Assembly (NCBI GenBank): GCA_017464345.1
Contig: JAFUAH010000019.1
Coordinates: 1-64,000, forward strand
DNA: 64,000 nt
Direction of reading: 5' to 3'
From: Bacteroidaceae bacterium
GTDB lineage: Bacteria > Bacteroidota > Bacteroidia > Bacteroidales > Bacteroidaceae
Below, in pieces: positions 20,138 to 28,145 of this stretch; the stretch's first letter is position 1; each line of letters opens with the position of its first letter. The position numbers and the translations under genes were made by a program. The notes under the pieces are model-generated. The model was given only the letters and a program-made list of their open reading frames with translations. It searched no databases and was not told where the DNA came from.

Positions 20138-22513
20138 TCATTCTTTATAATATACGCGCTTGACGCGATTGCTGACAGCCGTCAGCACCTCGTAGGGAAT
20201 GGTGTCGCAGACATCGCTAAGGCGAGTGACGGGCAGGGCGGAACCAAATATGACGGCTTCGTCGCCCTCACGGCATGGTATGTCGGTGACGTCTATCATG
20301 CAGACATCCATACAGATGTTGCCCACATAGGGCGCCAATTGTCCGTTCACCAGACAGGCAGCACGTCCCTGGCCCAGGTGGCGGTTCAGCCCATCAGCAT
20401 AGCCGATGGGCAGGACGGCGATGCGACTGTCGCGGCAAAGGCGCCCACGCCGACTGTAGCCCACTGTCTCGGTCTGGGGTACATCATGGATTTGCAGGAT
20501 GGTGGTTTTCAACGTAGAAACATTGTTTAGGGGTTGGTTATCTCGTGGATTGATGCCATAGAGGCCCAGGCCCAGGCGCACCATGTCCATGTGGCGCTGG
20601 GGGAAGTGCTCGATGCCAGCAGAGTTGCAGATATGCCGCAGTATGCGATGCCCCACGTAAGCAGCCTGCAGGACATCGGCACCGAAGGTGAAGCGACGAA
20701 ACTGTTCGTCGGAGAAGTCGTCCAGATGGTCGTCATCGCTACCCACGAAATGGGAGAAGACGCTGCGTGGCAGAACGGCATCCTGGCTGCGCAGGCGCTC
20801 CACCAGACGGGGCATGTCGCGTTCAGGGTCGAAGCCGAGACGATGCATGCCGGTGTCCAGTTTGATGTGTACGGGAAAACCCTTTATGCCCTCACGCTCA
20901 GCGGCGGCGATGAGGGCATCGAGCAGGCGGAAGGAATAGACCTCGGGCTCAAGACCGTGACGGAAAAGAGTACGGAAGGAAGTCATCTCAGGATTCATAA
21001 TCATGATACCCGTGGAAATACCTGCCTGGCGCAACTGCACTCCCTCGTCGGCCACGGCTACGGCCAGATAGTCCACACCATGGTCCTGCAGGGTGCGCCC
21101 CACCTCCACACTACCGGCCCCATAGGCATCAGCCTTCACCATGCATATCATGCGCACATCGGGTTTCATCAGGGAACGGTAGTAATTGAGGTTGGCCACC
21201 AAGGCATTAAGGTCCACCTCCAAGATAGTCTCATGGACACGTTCCTCCAGCCGGGCCACAAGAGCCTCGAAATGGAAGGCGCGGGCACCCTTGATGAGCA
21301 CCACCTGCTCCTGCAGGCGAGCCAAGAACTGACTGGAGAGGAGGTCGTCGGTGTCTGGGAAGAAATGGCACTGAGCGCCCGTACCCTTCATGAGCGTGAG
21401 GGCCATGGAGCAGATGGCAGGCCCTACGCCGACGAAGGTGTCCACCCCCGCCTGATGTACCAGCTGGGCCACCTCCTGATAGAGGCGTTCGTCGGGGATT
21501 CCGGTCTGCTGCATATCGCTCAGGATGAGGGTGTGGCTGCGTCCGCTCTCGTCGGGACGGCGATTCATGAAGTCCAGGGCGATGCGCAGAGAGTCAGGGT
21601 CATTGTTGTAAGAGTCGTTGATGAGGGTGCATCCGCCGTGGCCGTTCATCACCTCCAGTCGCATAGGTACGGGTTCCAACTGGGCCATGCGCTGGCGCAC
21701 GGTCTCCTCCTCCAGCCCTAAATAGCGGCAGGCTGCAGCACAGAGTTCCTTATCCAAATCCCAGGGAGAGACATCGGGCGAGACGCTAACGGGAATGAGC
21801 TTGCCCGGGAAGCCACACTCGCGTATGCAGATGTCCACCACGCGGTTGCCCGTGGGGTAGACCAGTGCCTCAGCATCACGGAAAAGGCGAAGTTTCTCCA
21901 GACACTTCTGACGATAAGAAGTAAAATTCTCCTGATGGGCGTCGCCCAGCCCCGTGAAGACACCCAGCGTGGGCTGTACGATGGCCGCCAGACGCTCCAT
22001 CTCGCCGGGCTGGCTGATGGCGGCCTCGAAGATGCCAATCTGAGTCTCCTCGCTCAGACTCCAGACGGAGAGGGGGACACCAATCTGACTGTTGTAGCTG
22101 CGAGGGGAGCGAGTGACGACATGGTCGGGAGAAAGCATCTGCGACAGCCATTCCTTGACCATGGTCTTGCCGTTGCTGCCAGCAATGCCCACTACCGGCA
22201 CGCAGAAGCGCCGACGATGCTCAGCGGCCAGATGCTGCAGTGCAGCCAGTGTGTCGGGCACTTGCAGGAAAACGGCTCCAGGCAGGTCATCCCCAGGCAG
22301 CATGCTGACTACGAAGGAGCGCACGCCACGCTGATAGAGCTGGGAAACATAGCGGTGACCGTCGCCACGGGATGTGACAAGGGCAAAGAACAGTGTATCC
22401 TCGGGTGAAGAGAGACTACGGCTGTCCGTCAGCAACCAGCGCACAGGCTGGTCGGTCTGGGTCGTCACTTTGGCACCAAGGATGGCGGCTATAGATTGTG
22501 TAGTGTATGTCAT
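20138..22513 (-). CDS. murF-alr: Bifunctional MurF ligase / alanine racemase
   Basis: The 791-residue fusion protein combines UDP-MurNAc-tripeptide D-Ala-D-Ala ligase (residues 1 to about 425; ATP loop GSNGKT at 112-117) with a PLP-dependent alanine racemase (about 425-791; PLP lysine K460 in VKADAYGAG; C-terminal SRRGRLCRDSRIAVLPIGYADG). It makes D-Ala from L-Ala and adds D-Ala-D-Ala to the peptidoglycan precursor in the cytoplasm. The fusion is typical of Bacteroidetes. I start at 22513 (MTYTTQSIAAILGAK), which is the usual MurF N-terminus and lies 29 bases after the GSCFA gene, so the two form an operon. An in-frame extension to 22675 overlaps GSCFA and is unlikely. Confidence 0.93.
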   Translation of the reverse strand: MTYTTQSIAAILGAKVTTQTDQPVRWLLTDSRSLSSPEDTLFFALVTSRGDGHRYVSQLYQRGVRSFVVSMLPGDDLPGAVFLQVPDTLAALQHLAAEHRRRFCVPVVGIAGSNGKTMVKEWLSQMLSPDHVVTRSPRSYNSQIGVPLSVWSLSEETQIGIFEAAISQPGEMERLAAIVQPTLGVFTGLGDAHQENFTSYRQKCLEKLRLFRDAEALVYPTGNRVVDICIRECGFPGKLIPVSVSPDVSPWDLDKELCAAACRYLGLEEETVRQRMAQLEPVPMRLEVMNGHGGCTLINDSYNNDPDSLRIALDFMNRRPDESGRSHTLILSDMQQTGIPDERLYQEVAQLVHQAGVDTFVGVGPAICSMALTLMKGTGAQCHFFPDTDDLLSSQFLARLQEQVVLIKGARAFHFEALVARLEERVHETILEVDLNALVANLNYYRSLMKPDVRMICMVKADAYGAGSVEVGRTLQDHGVDYLAVAVADEGVQLRQAGISTGIMIMNPEMTSFRTLFRHGLEPEVYSFRLLDALIAAAEREGIKGFPVHIKLDTGMHRLGFDPERDMPRLVERLRSQDAVLPRSVFSHFVGSDDDHLDDFSDEQFRRFTFGADVLQAAYVGHRILRHICNSAGIEHFPQRHMDMVRLGLGLYGINPRDNQPLNNVSTLKTTILQIHDVPQTETVGYSRRGRLCRDSRIAVLPIGYADGLNRHLGQGRAACLVNGQLAPYVGNICMDVCMIDVTDIPCREGDEAVIFGSALPVTRLSDVCDTIPYEVLTAVSNRVKRVYYKE

Positions 22514-22542
22514 ATCGGGATGAAGTTTGTGAATATATTGAT

Positions 22543-23517
22543 TTAGAGATTTAGTTCCGGATAGTCGGCCGCCAACTGGCGCATCTTGTCGTCCAGCCTG
22601 CGGTGCAGCTGCTCGCTGGCCTCCGACTCGGGATGCAGAGGACGGTGCTGAGCCATGCGGGCCACATCGGCCCATCGGGCCAGATACTCACGGGCCTCCT
22701 GCGAGAACCATGCAGACTGCATCCGTTGCCAGATATACTGCACGGCCTGGGCCGAGGGGTGGAGCATATCGTCGGCATAGAAACGGTAGTCGCGCAGTTC
22801 GTCCAGCACGATTTCGTAGGCCGGGAAATAGGTCACCCACTTCGGGTGACGACGTTGCAGAACATCGGCCATGCACAACAGGTGAGCCTTGCCCAACTGG
22901 CTCTCATGGAAACCGTATTTCCGGTAGCGATAGGGGCTCACCGTCAGCACCACCTGTAGGTGCGGATTGTGTTCGTACAATGGCAGCAGTGCCCCCTCCA
23001 GGGCTTCCGCCATCTCGTCGGCATCCATCACCCTCTCTACAAAGTCACGCCGCTGCACCTTGTGGCAATTGGCCACGGGGTGAACGGCGTCACGGTAGGC
23101 ATAGTAGTGGTTAGTGCCAAAGGTAAGAAACAGGTGGTCGGCCCCGGCCAGCGCTTCGCGCAACTGGTTCAGCGCTTCCTCGGTGGCTTGTCGGCAGGCC
23201 TCCAGGGTGGGGCGCGAAAGGGAACTGTCACCCAGCCATGTATGCCACAGTCCACCATCCTGGACATAGTCGCTGACGGGGTCAGTCTGGAGCGGAGCCG
23301 TCAGCAACCGGACGATGCTCATGGGGTTGTACATCACACCCAGAGGATTCACCGTCACGCGCAGCCGGCTCTCCCGGAAACATCCGCCCACGTGCTCTGC
23401 AAAACAAGAACCCAGAAACACACTCCTGTCCCCCACCCTTATCGGGTGCAAAGGCTCCGGCACGTCCACTGGCGTGCGCAGCAAAGGTAGTTCAGATATG
23501 GCTTTCGCGGTGTGCAT
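22543..23517 (-). CDS. GSCFA domain protein
   Basis: The 324-residue protein contains the name-giving LGSCFAEHVG motif (residues 35-44) and the downstream FLTFGTNHYYAYRDA and LTVSPYRYRKYGFHESQ blocks. These resemble SGNH/GDSL-like hydrolases, with S37 and a C-terminal HPSAQAVQYIW segment as likely catalytic parts. The substrate is unknown. Its constant place next to murF-alr in Bacteroidetes suggests a cell-envelope role. I start at 23517 (MHTAKAISELPLL), preceded by a TAATTTTG box at 23539-23546; an in-frame extension to 23568 lies upstream of that box. Confidence 0.85.
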   Translation of the reverse strand: MHTAKAISELPLLRTPVDVPEPLHPIRVGDRSVFLGSCFAEHVGGCFRESRLRVTVNPLGVMYNPMSIVRLLTAPLQTDPVSDYVQDGGLWHTWLGDSSLSRPTLEACRQATEEALNQLREALAGADHLFLTFGTNHYYAYRDAVHPVANCHKVQRRDFVERVMDADEMAEALEGALLPLYEHNPHLQVVLTVSPYRYRKYGFHESQLGKAHLLCMADVLQRRHPKWVTYFPAYEIVLDELRDYRFYADDMLHPSAQAVQYIWQRMQSAWFSQEAREYLARWADVARMAQHRPLHPESEASEQLHRRLDDKMRQLAADYPELNL

Positions 23518-23538
23518 GAACTTTTGCTTTTCCGACTG

Positions 23539-23546
23539 CAAAATTA
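23539..23546 (-). promoter_or_regulatory. Promoter -7 box TAATTTTG for GSCFA-murF-alr
   Basis: CAAAATTA on the plus strand reads TAATTTTG on the minus strand, 21 bases before the GSCFA ATG. Confidence 0.5.
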
Positions 23547-23638
23547 ATGATTTCCCCCGACATGGCACTACGCAACGGGCTAAAAAAGCAATGCAGAAGA
23601 GCGAATATGGCCTTTTCGGGACAATATCGCAGACAGAA

Positions 23639-23670
23639 TTTGGCCATACGGCGAGAATTTTGTAACTTTG
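23639..23670 (+). promoter_or_regulatory. Full Bacteroidetes-type promoter (TTTG -33, TAACTTTG -7) for the lipoprotein gene
   Basis: TTTG at 23639-23642 and TAACTTTG at 23663-23670 are 20 bases apart, the expected spacing. The leader to the ATG at 23755 is about 80 bases. Confidence 0.65.
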
Positions 23671-23754
23671 CGTCCGGTTTCAGAGAAGCCATGACTACAG
23701 AATAACAAAATACATAGCAACACTACATCGTTTATATTTATCCAAATCACAACA

Positions 23755-25236
23755 ATGATGAAAAAGAACATAATCCTCTGGCTGATGATCTCAGCCACGC
23801 TGATGACCGGGATGCTGACTTCATGCTCCAGCGACGGGACATCGGCCCTCCTCAACGACGAAGTTCGCCCCGACTTTGGCTTGGTGCGCACCCCTGACTT
23901 CCGCGCCTACTCCGGTAGCAGCGAACTTATTGTTACCCCCCCCACTCGTTCGGCTAACGTAAACGGCAATCTCTGGTATCAGGAATGGCAGCGCCCCACC
24001 AACGTCACCCCCGAAGAGGTGGAACGCGTAGTTGCCGAATTCAGCACTCCACGTCCGGATGCTCACAACACACGTCAGGTGACGTGGCGCAACTTCTGGG
24101 TACAGCAGGTCTACAAAGGCGAAGCTACTTATACCGACGGCTACGGACAGAACATCGGCCGTGCCTCTGACAAGATGAATCACCTGCAAGTGTTCAACAA
24201 CCTGCGAGAGAATGTCATCAGTTGGTGGCCCAAGGAAGTCGAAATCGAAGAATGGGCCGGCAGCTATGAGCACATCAACAACTTCAACAATGGCACAAAC
24301 ACTACGGTCTACACCGATGACGTGACGGGCCAACAGTACGTGGGCACCACACTGATGGTGACCATGGGCAGCGACGGACGTGCCGAGCAGTTTGCATACC
24401 ACAATACGGTGGACAGCAAATACCACTACGACTACATCATCCTGGAAATAGACGGTGCCTATTACGTAGGCTTTGACTTCTACGCCCACGGCACCGACGA
24501 CTACCCTGCCAACAAGAACATGGATGTGGAGCGCGACTGGGTCTTCAACGACTGGATCGTAAAAATCAGTCCAGCACAAAAGCTGGGTGAGTCCGAGGCT
24601 GACCCGACCTTACCCACTATTGACCCGACAACTCCTCCCAGCATTCCAGACACTCCCTCAGTGGGCGAGGTGGAAGTGAACCTCTCCATCAATGCACCGC
24701 GTGAGAAGGATGACTACATTGCCACCAAGCTCTCCATCCATGTCCGCGACACCACAGATGTGGAGGTCTTCATCCCCGTAGAAGCACAGTACTACTGCGA
24801 CACCGATGATATGAACATCGTTCTTTCCCATCGGCTGGAGGCTGAAATCCACAGCCCACTCTCGACATCGGCCACCTACGTCATCGACGGTCACGAGGTG
24901 ACGGCCACCGTCAGTTACGAGTTGGGTGGCATCCGCATCCAAACCCATGGCATCAACGCCGAAGTGCTAAAGTACCTGCGCAATCAGTATGGCGACGGCA
25001 TCACATTCGAAATCTGGAACTACTACAACAATCAGGGCACGCGCGAGACCCTGAAGCCATTGTTCGATGCATCCACCGTCACATTCACCAACGCCACAGA
25101 CCAGTACATCAACGCCTTTGCCCGCCTGGGCGAGGAACGCAATCCGCTGGACTGCACAGTGACACCGCCCGCTGAATACGGCGAAGGCCAGGCTAACGAC
25201 GGAACTGCCAACTACAACGTTATATACAGAAAATAA
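23755..25236 (+). CDS. Large lipoprotein of unknown function
   Basis: The 493-residue protein has a lipoprotein signal ending MTGMLTSC (Cys 23). The mature part has an N-terminal region of about 270 residues with many Trp and Asn (NLWYQEWQRPTNVTPEEVE, WRNFWVQQVYKGEATYTDG). A Pro-rich linker (DPTLPTIDPTTPPSIPDTPS) and a C-terminal beta-rich domain of about 190 residues follow. I do not recognise the domains. The position suits an outer-membrane surface or periplasmic lipoprotein. It has its own promoter and is followed by a strong terminator at 25282-25332, directly before the exopolysaccharide-like gene cluster. Start may be 23755 or the next ATG at 23758. Confidence 0.75.
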   Translation: MMKKNIILWLMISATLMTGMLTSCSSDGTSALLNDEVRPDFGLVRTPDFRAYSGSSELIVTPPTRSANVNGNLWYQEWQRPTNVTPEEVERVVAEFSTPRPDAHNTRQVTWRNFWVQQVYKGEATYTDGYGQNIGRASDKMNHLQVFNNLRENVISWWPKEVEIEEWAGSYEHINNFNNGTNTTVYTDDVTGQQYVGTTLMVTMGSDGRAEQFAYHNTVDSKYHYDYIILEIDGAYYVGFDFYAHGTDDYPANKNMDVERDWVFNDWIVKISPAQKLGESEADPTLPTIDPTTPPSIPDTPSVGEVEVNLSINAPREKDDYIATKLSIHVRDTTDVEVFIPVEAQYYCDTDDMNIVLSHRLEAEIHSPLSTSATYVIDGHEVTATVSYELGGIRIQTHGINAEVLKYLRNQYGDGITFEIWNYYNNQGTRETLKPLFDASTVTFTNATDQYINAFARLGEERNPLDCTVTPPAEYGEGQANDGTANYNVIYRK

Positions 25237-25281
25237 AAACTGGCAGACCGTGCACCCCCACCCTTAGCACACACATCCAAA

Positions 25282-25332
25282 GAGAAGATGACAGGAGGCC
25301 GACACGCCACCAGTCATCTTCTCCTATTTTTT
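25282..25332 (+). terminator. Rho-independent terminator or attenuator just before the HEAT-like gene
   Basis: GAGAAGATGAC (25282-25292) pairs with GTCATCTTCTC (25313-25323) and is followed by CTATTTTTTTA. The run of T ends only a few bases before the ATG at 25337, leaving no room for a promoter in between. Confidence 0.8.
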
Positions 25333-25336
25333 TACC

Positions 25337-26626
25337 ATGGAAACTATATCGACCCTGAGTTACTACTTTCACCTGCTTGCGACGTATACGACCTATTATT
25401 CGTCGTACTGGCGCGACCTATATCGCGACTACCCCTACGAGGTGAAGACTGCCATCTGGGTTATCCAGTGGGCCCTGATACTCATCGTCATCCTCACCAT
25501 CATCCTCGAACACCGAGGCCACCTGCGCCGCAAACGCGAACGCATGGAAGCCAGACTGGAAGAACGCTATGGCGAAGCCTTGAATCATATCTTCGCTACC
25601 GACAACGACCATCAGATTACGCGTGACGAGATAATCTCCCGGTTCCACCTCAGCAGTAAGGAGGCTTCGAAGCACGGACTGTTGCGCGACGATGGCGAAC
25701 GCCGAACCATGTGCCGAATGATATACCATCGCCTCATGAACGACGAAACGGCCGGCCCCAACCGCCAGAAAAACCTACAACTGCTACTGGACATCTTCGC
25801 ACTGCCGTCCTTTCTGGAGGGGGAGGTCAGCCTGGGCAATATGAATAACAAAATGACTGCCATGACCATGATACGCGCCTTCCGCCTCTACATCAGTCCG
25901 TGGGTCATAAACAAACTTCTCAATTCCAAGCAAACACAGGTGCGCCGACTGGCCATGTACTCGTCCGTGATGTCCAGTTCCGACAGTGAACTGGAATACT
26001 TCGAGACCGACTTTTTTGATAAGAACTGTTGCATCTACGACGAAATAGAACTGGGCTATACCCTGCACCGCCGACGTGCAGCCGGACTTAAGTTGCCCAA
26101 CCTGGCACATTGGGCCCACCTACAGAAGAATGACAACACGAAGTGCATGTTCGTCCGCCTAATGCGCCGCTTCGACCAGCACGAATATTGCCACCAACTG
26201 GAAGACCTCTTCCGTGAAAGTAAACACAAAAAACTGATAGAGGAAATCTCGCGCACTTGGGGTTATCTCCACTACACCGAGAGTGAGCAACTGCTGGTAG
26301 ACACCATGCTCACCCAGCCTGACGACACAAAAGTGGCCATCATGCATGCTGTCACCCGCATGGCCTCGGGGCAAAGCCTCAGCCTGCTGCTAGACGGATA
26401 CGAGAATACCACCAATCCGCATGTTCGCTTCGAGGCGCTACGTTGTATGTACAGCTACGGTCAGGAGGGACGCGACCTGCTGGCACATCTGGAAAGCGAG
26501 GCACCAGAGGCAGACCATAAGTTCTTCAGTTTCTTCCACAACCCCATCACGCTCAACCGCATACCCTTGGACAAGGAACAAGCCTATCACCCCTCTGTAG
26601 AGACCGTATATAACCTTTCATACTAG
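25337..26626 (+). CDS. Membrane-anchored HEAT-repeat-like protein of the exopolysaccharide-like cluster
   Basis: The 429-residue protein has one clear membrane span (about 38-57, TAIWVIQWALILIVILTIIL), a basic stretch (RGHLRRKRERMEARLEER) and a long helical cytoplasmic region. Repeated helix pairs such as LLNSKQTQVRRLAMYSSVM and TNPHVRFEALRCMYSYG resemble HEAT repeats. Such repeats serve as protein-protein scaffolds. The gene is 46 bases upstream of a processive GT2 synthase on the same strand. It may be an inner-membrane partner that assembles or controls the synthase, in the place that PgaD or PilZ-containing subunits occupy elsewhere. This role is an inference from context. The only nearby control signal is the terminator at 25282-25332. 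Confidence 0.7.
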   Translation: METISTLSYYFHLLATYTTYYSSYWRDLYRDYPYEVKTAIWVIQWALILIVILTIILEHRGHLRRKRERMEARLEERYGEALNHIFATDNDHQITRDEIISRFHLSSKEASKHGLLRDDGERRTMCRMIYHRLMNDETAGPNRQKNLQLLLDIFALPSFLEGEVSLGNMNNKMTAMTMIRAFRLYISPWVINKLLNSKQTQVRRLAMYSSVMSSSDSELEYFETDFFDKNCCIYDEIELGYTLHRRRAAGLKLPNLAHWAHLQKNDNTKCMFVRLMRRFDQHEYCHQLEDLFRESKHKKLIEEISRTWGYLHYTESEQLLVDTMLTQPDDTKVAIMHAVTRMASGQSLSLLLDGYENTTNPHVRFEALRCMYSYGQEGRDLLAHLESEAPEADHKFFSFFHNPITLNRIPLDKEQAYHPSVETVYNLSY

Positions 26627-26672
26627 CCAAAGAAAAAAACTAAGAATAAAGAATAAAATTTGAGATAGTGCC

Positions 26673-28145
26673 ATGTCTATTTGGATGACTATATATTACG
26701 TCTTCTGCTACATTATCTTCGGCTACACGCTGACGATCATGGCCAGTTACCTTTTCTTCATTTTCCAAAGCTACCGGGCACAATACAAGCTCTCCATCGA
26801 CATGCCTGATGACGAGACCATAAAATACCAAATGAAGGGCTCGCCACTGACTCCGGCTGTTTCCATCATCGCCCCAGCATACAATGAGGAGGTTACCATC
26901 ATTGACAACGTCAATTCGTTAATGCAGATAGACTATCCCGACTACGAAATTATCATTGTGAACGACGCCTCCAGCGACCGCACGCTGGAACTGCTCATCG
27001 ACACCTTCGAGATGGTGGAGGTGCCCTATGACGTAGCTATGCGCGTACCCTCCAAGCCTATTAAACGTGTACTGAAAAGTACCAATCCCAAGTACTCTAA
27101 ACTTGTCGTTGTAGACAAGGAACGTGGTGGCCGCAAAAGCGATGGTTCCAATGCCGGCATTAATGTCTGTTCCAACAAGTACTTCGTCTGCACTGACGTG
27201 GACTGCATCGTCGAACCCATGGCCTTGTACCGTATGATGTGGCTTGTCATCAATAGCCACGTGCCCACTATTGGCGTCTCGGCCACCATGCTCATGAGCA
27301 ATGGCTGCGTGGTAGATGAGGGACGCGTTGTGGAAGCTCGTGTACCTTGGAGCATACTGCCCATGTTCCAACAGCTGGAGTACATGCGCTCCTTCCTCAT
27401 CGGTAAACTCGGATGGTCCAATATCAATGCTCTACCCAATATCTCTGGCGGATTCGGGCTCTTCGACCTCGATGTCGTGGTGAAGTCTGGCGGATATGAC
27501 AATACTTCCATGGCCGAAGACGTGGATATGCTTCTGCGCATGGTCACTTACATGCGCAATAGCGGCCAACCTTTCCGCATTGCCCAAGTGCCTAAAGTCT
27601 GTTGCTGGACAGAAGGCCCCTCCTCCCTGAGAGCACTCTATCGCCAGCGCATCCGCTGGGCACGCGGTCTGTTCGAGATTATCTCCAACCACCGCAAACT
27701 CTTCTTCAATCCCCATTACGGCCCCATCGGAGCATTCACACTGCCCTACATCTTCATGTTCGAGTTTATTGCCCCCATGCTGGAGTTGGGAGGCTACATC
27801 TTCATGATATGGTTGCTGTTCATCGGGGGTATCAATTGGAATACAGCCTTCATCATTTTCGGCATGATATACATGTTCTCCGTCCTGATGTGCTTCTTCC
27901 TTCTTTTCTTCGACTATTCCACACAGGCTGTACCATGGTACAATCGCCGTCGCAGCTATTGGCACCTAGCCCTGGCAGCCTTTATCGAACCCTTCATCTA
28001 CCACCCCATCATCTCCTACTGCTCCAATGTAGGCTACTTCCAATACATCATGAACACCACTGCCGTCTGGAAACCCATTCAGCGCACAGGTGTGAAAAAG
28101 AAAGAAAAAACGAAAAACGAACCTCATGAAGACAATAAATCATAA
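26673..28145 (+). CDS. Processive family 2 glycosyltransferase (polysaccharide synthase)
   Basis: The 490-residue inner-membrane enzyme has an N-terminal span, a GT-A domain (about 60-335) and four or so C-terminal spans. It has all motifs of processive beta-glycan synthases: VND (D98), TDVD (D175/D177), AED (D283) and QRIRW (325-329). This matches PgaC, NodC, hyaluronan and cellulose synthases, which polymerise a UDP-sugar and move the chain across the membrane. No PilZ domain is attached. The following TPR/beta-barrel gene overlaps it by 20 bases, so translation is probably coupled. Substrate cannot be told by eye; UDP-GlcNAc or UDP-Glc are plausible. Confidence 0.85.
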   Translation: MSIWMTIYYVFCYIIFGYTLTIMASYLFFIFQSYRAQYKLSIDMPDDETIKYQMKGSPLTPAVSIIAPAYNEEVTIIDNVNSLMQIDYPDYEIIIVNDASSDRTLELLIDTFEMVEVPYDVAMRVPSKPIKRVLKSTNPKYSKLVVVDKERGGRKSDGSNAGINVCSNKYFVCTDVDCIVEPMALYRMMWLVINSHVPTIGVSATMLMSNGCVVDEGRVVEARVPWSILPMFQQLEYMRSFLIGKLGWSNINALPNISGGFGLFDLDVVVKSGGYDNTSMAEDVDMLLRMVTYMRNSGQPFRIAQVPKVCCWTEGPSSLRALYRQRIRWARGLFEIISNHRKLFFNPHYGPIGAFTLPYIFMFEFIAPMLELGGYIFMIWLLFIGGINWNTAFIIFGMIYMFSVLMCFFLLFFDYSTQAVPWYNRRRSYWHLALAAFIEPFIYHPIISYCSNVGYFQYIMNTTAVWKPIQRTGVKKKEKTKNEPHEDNKS

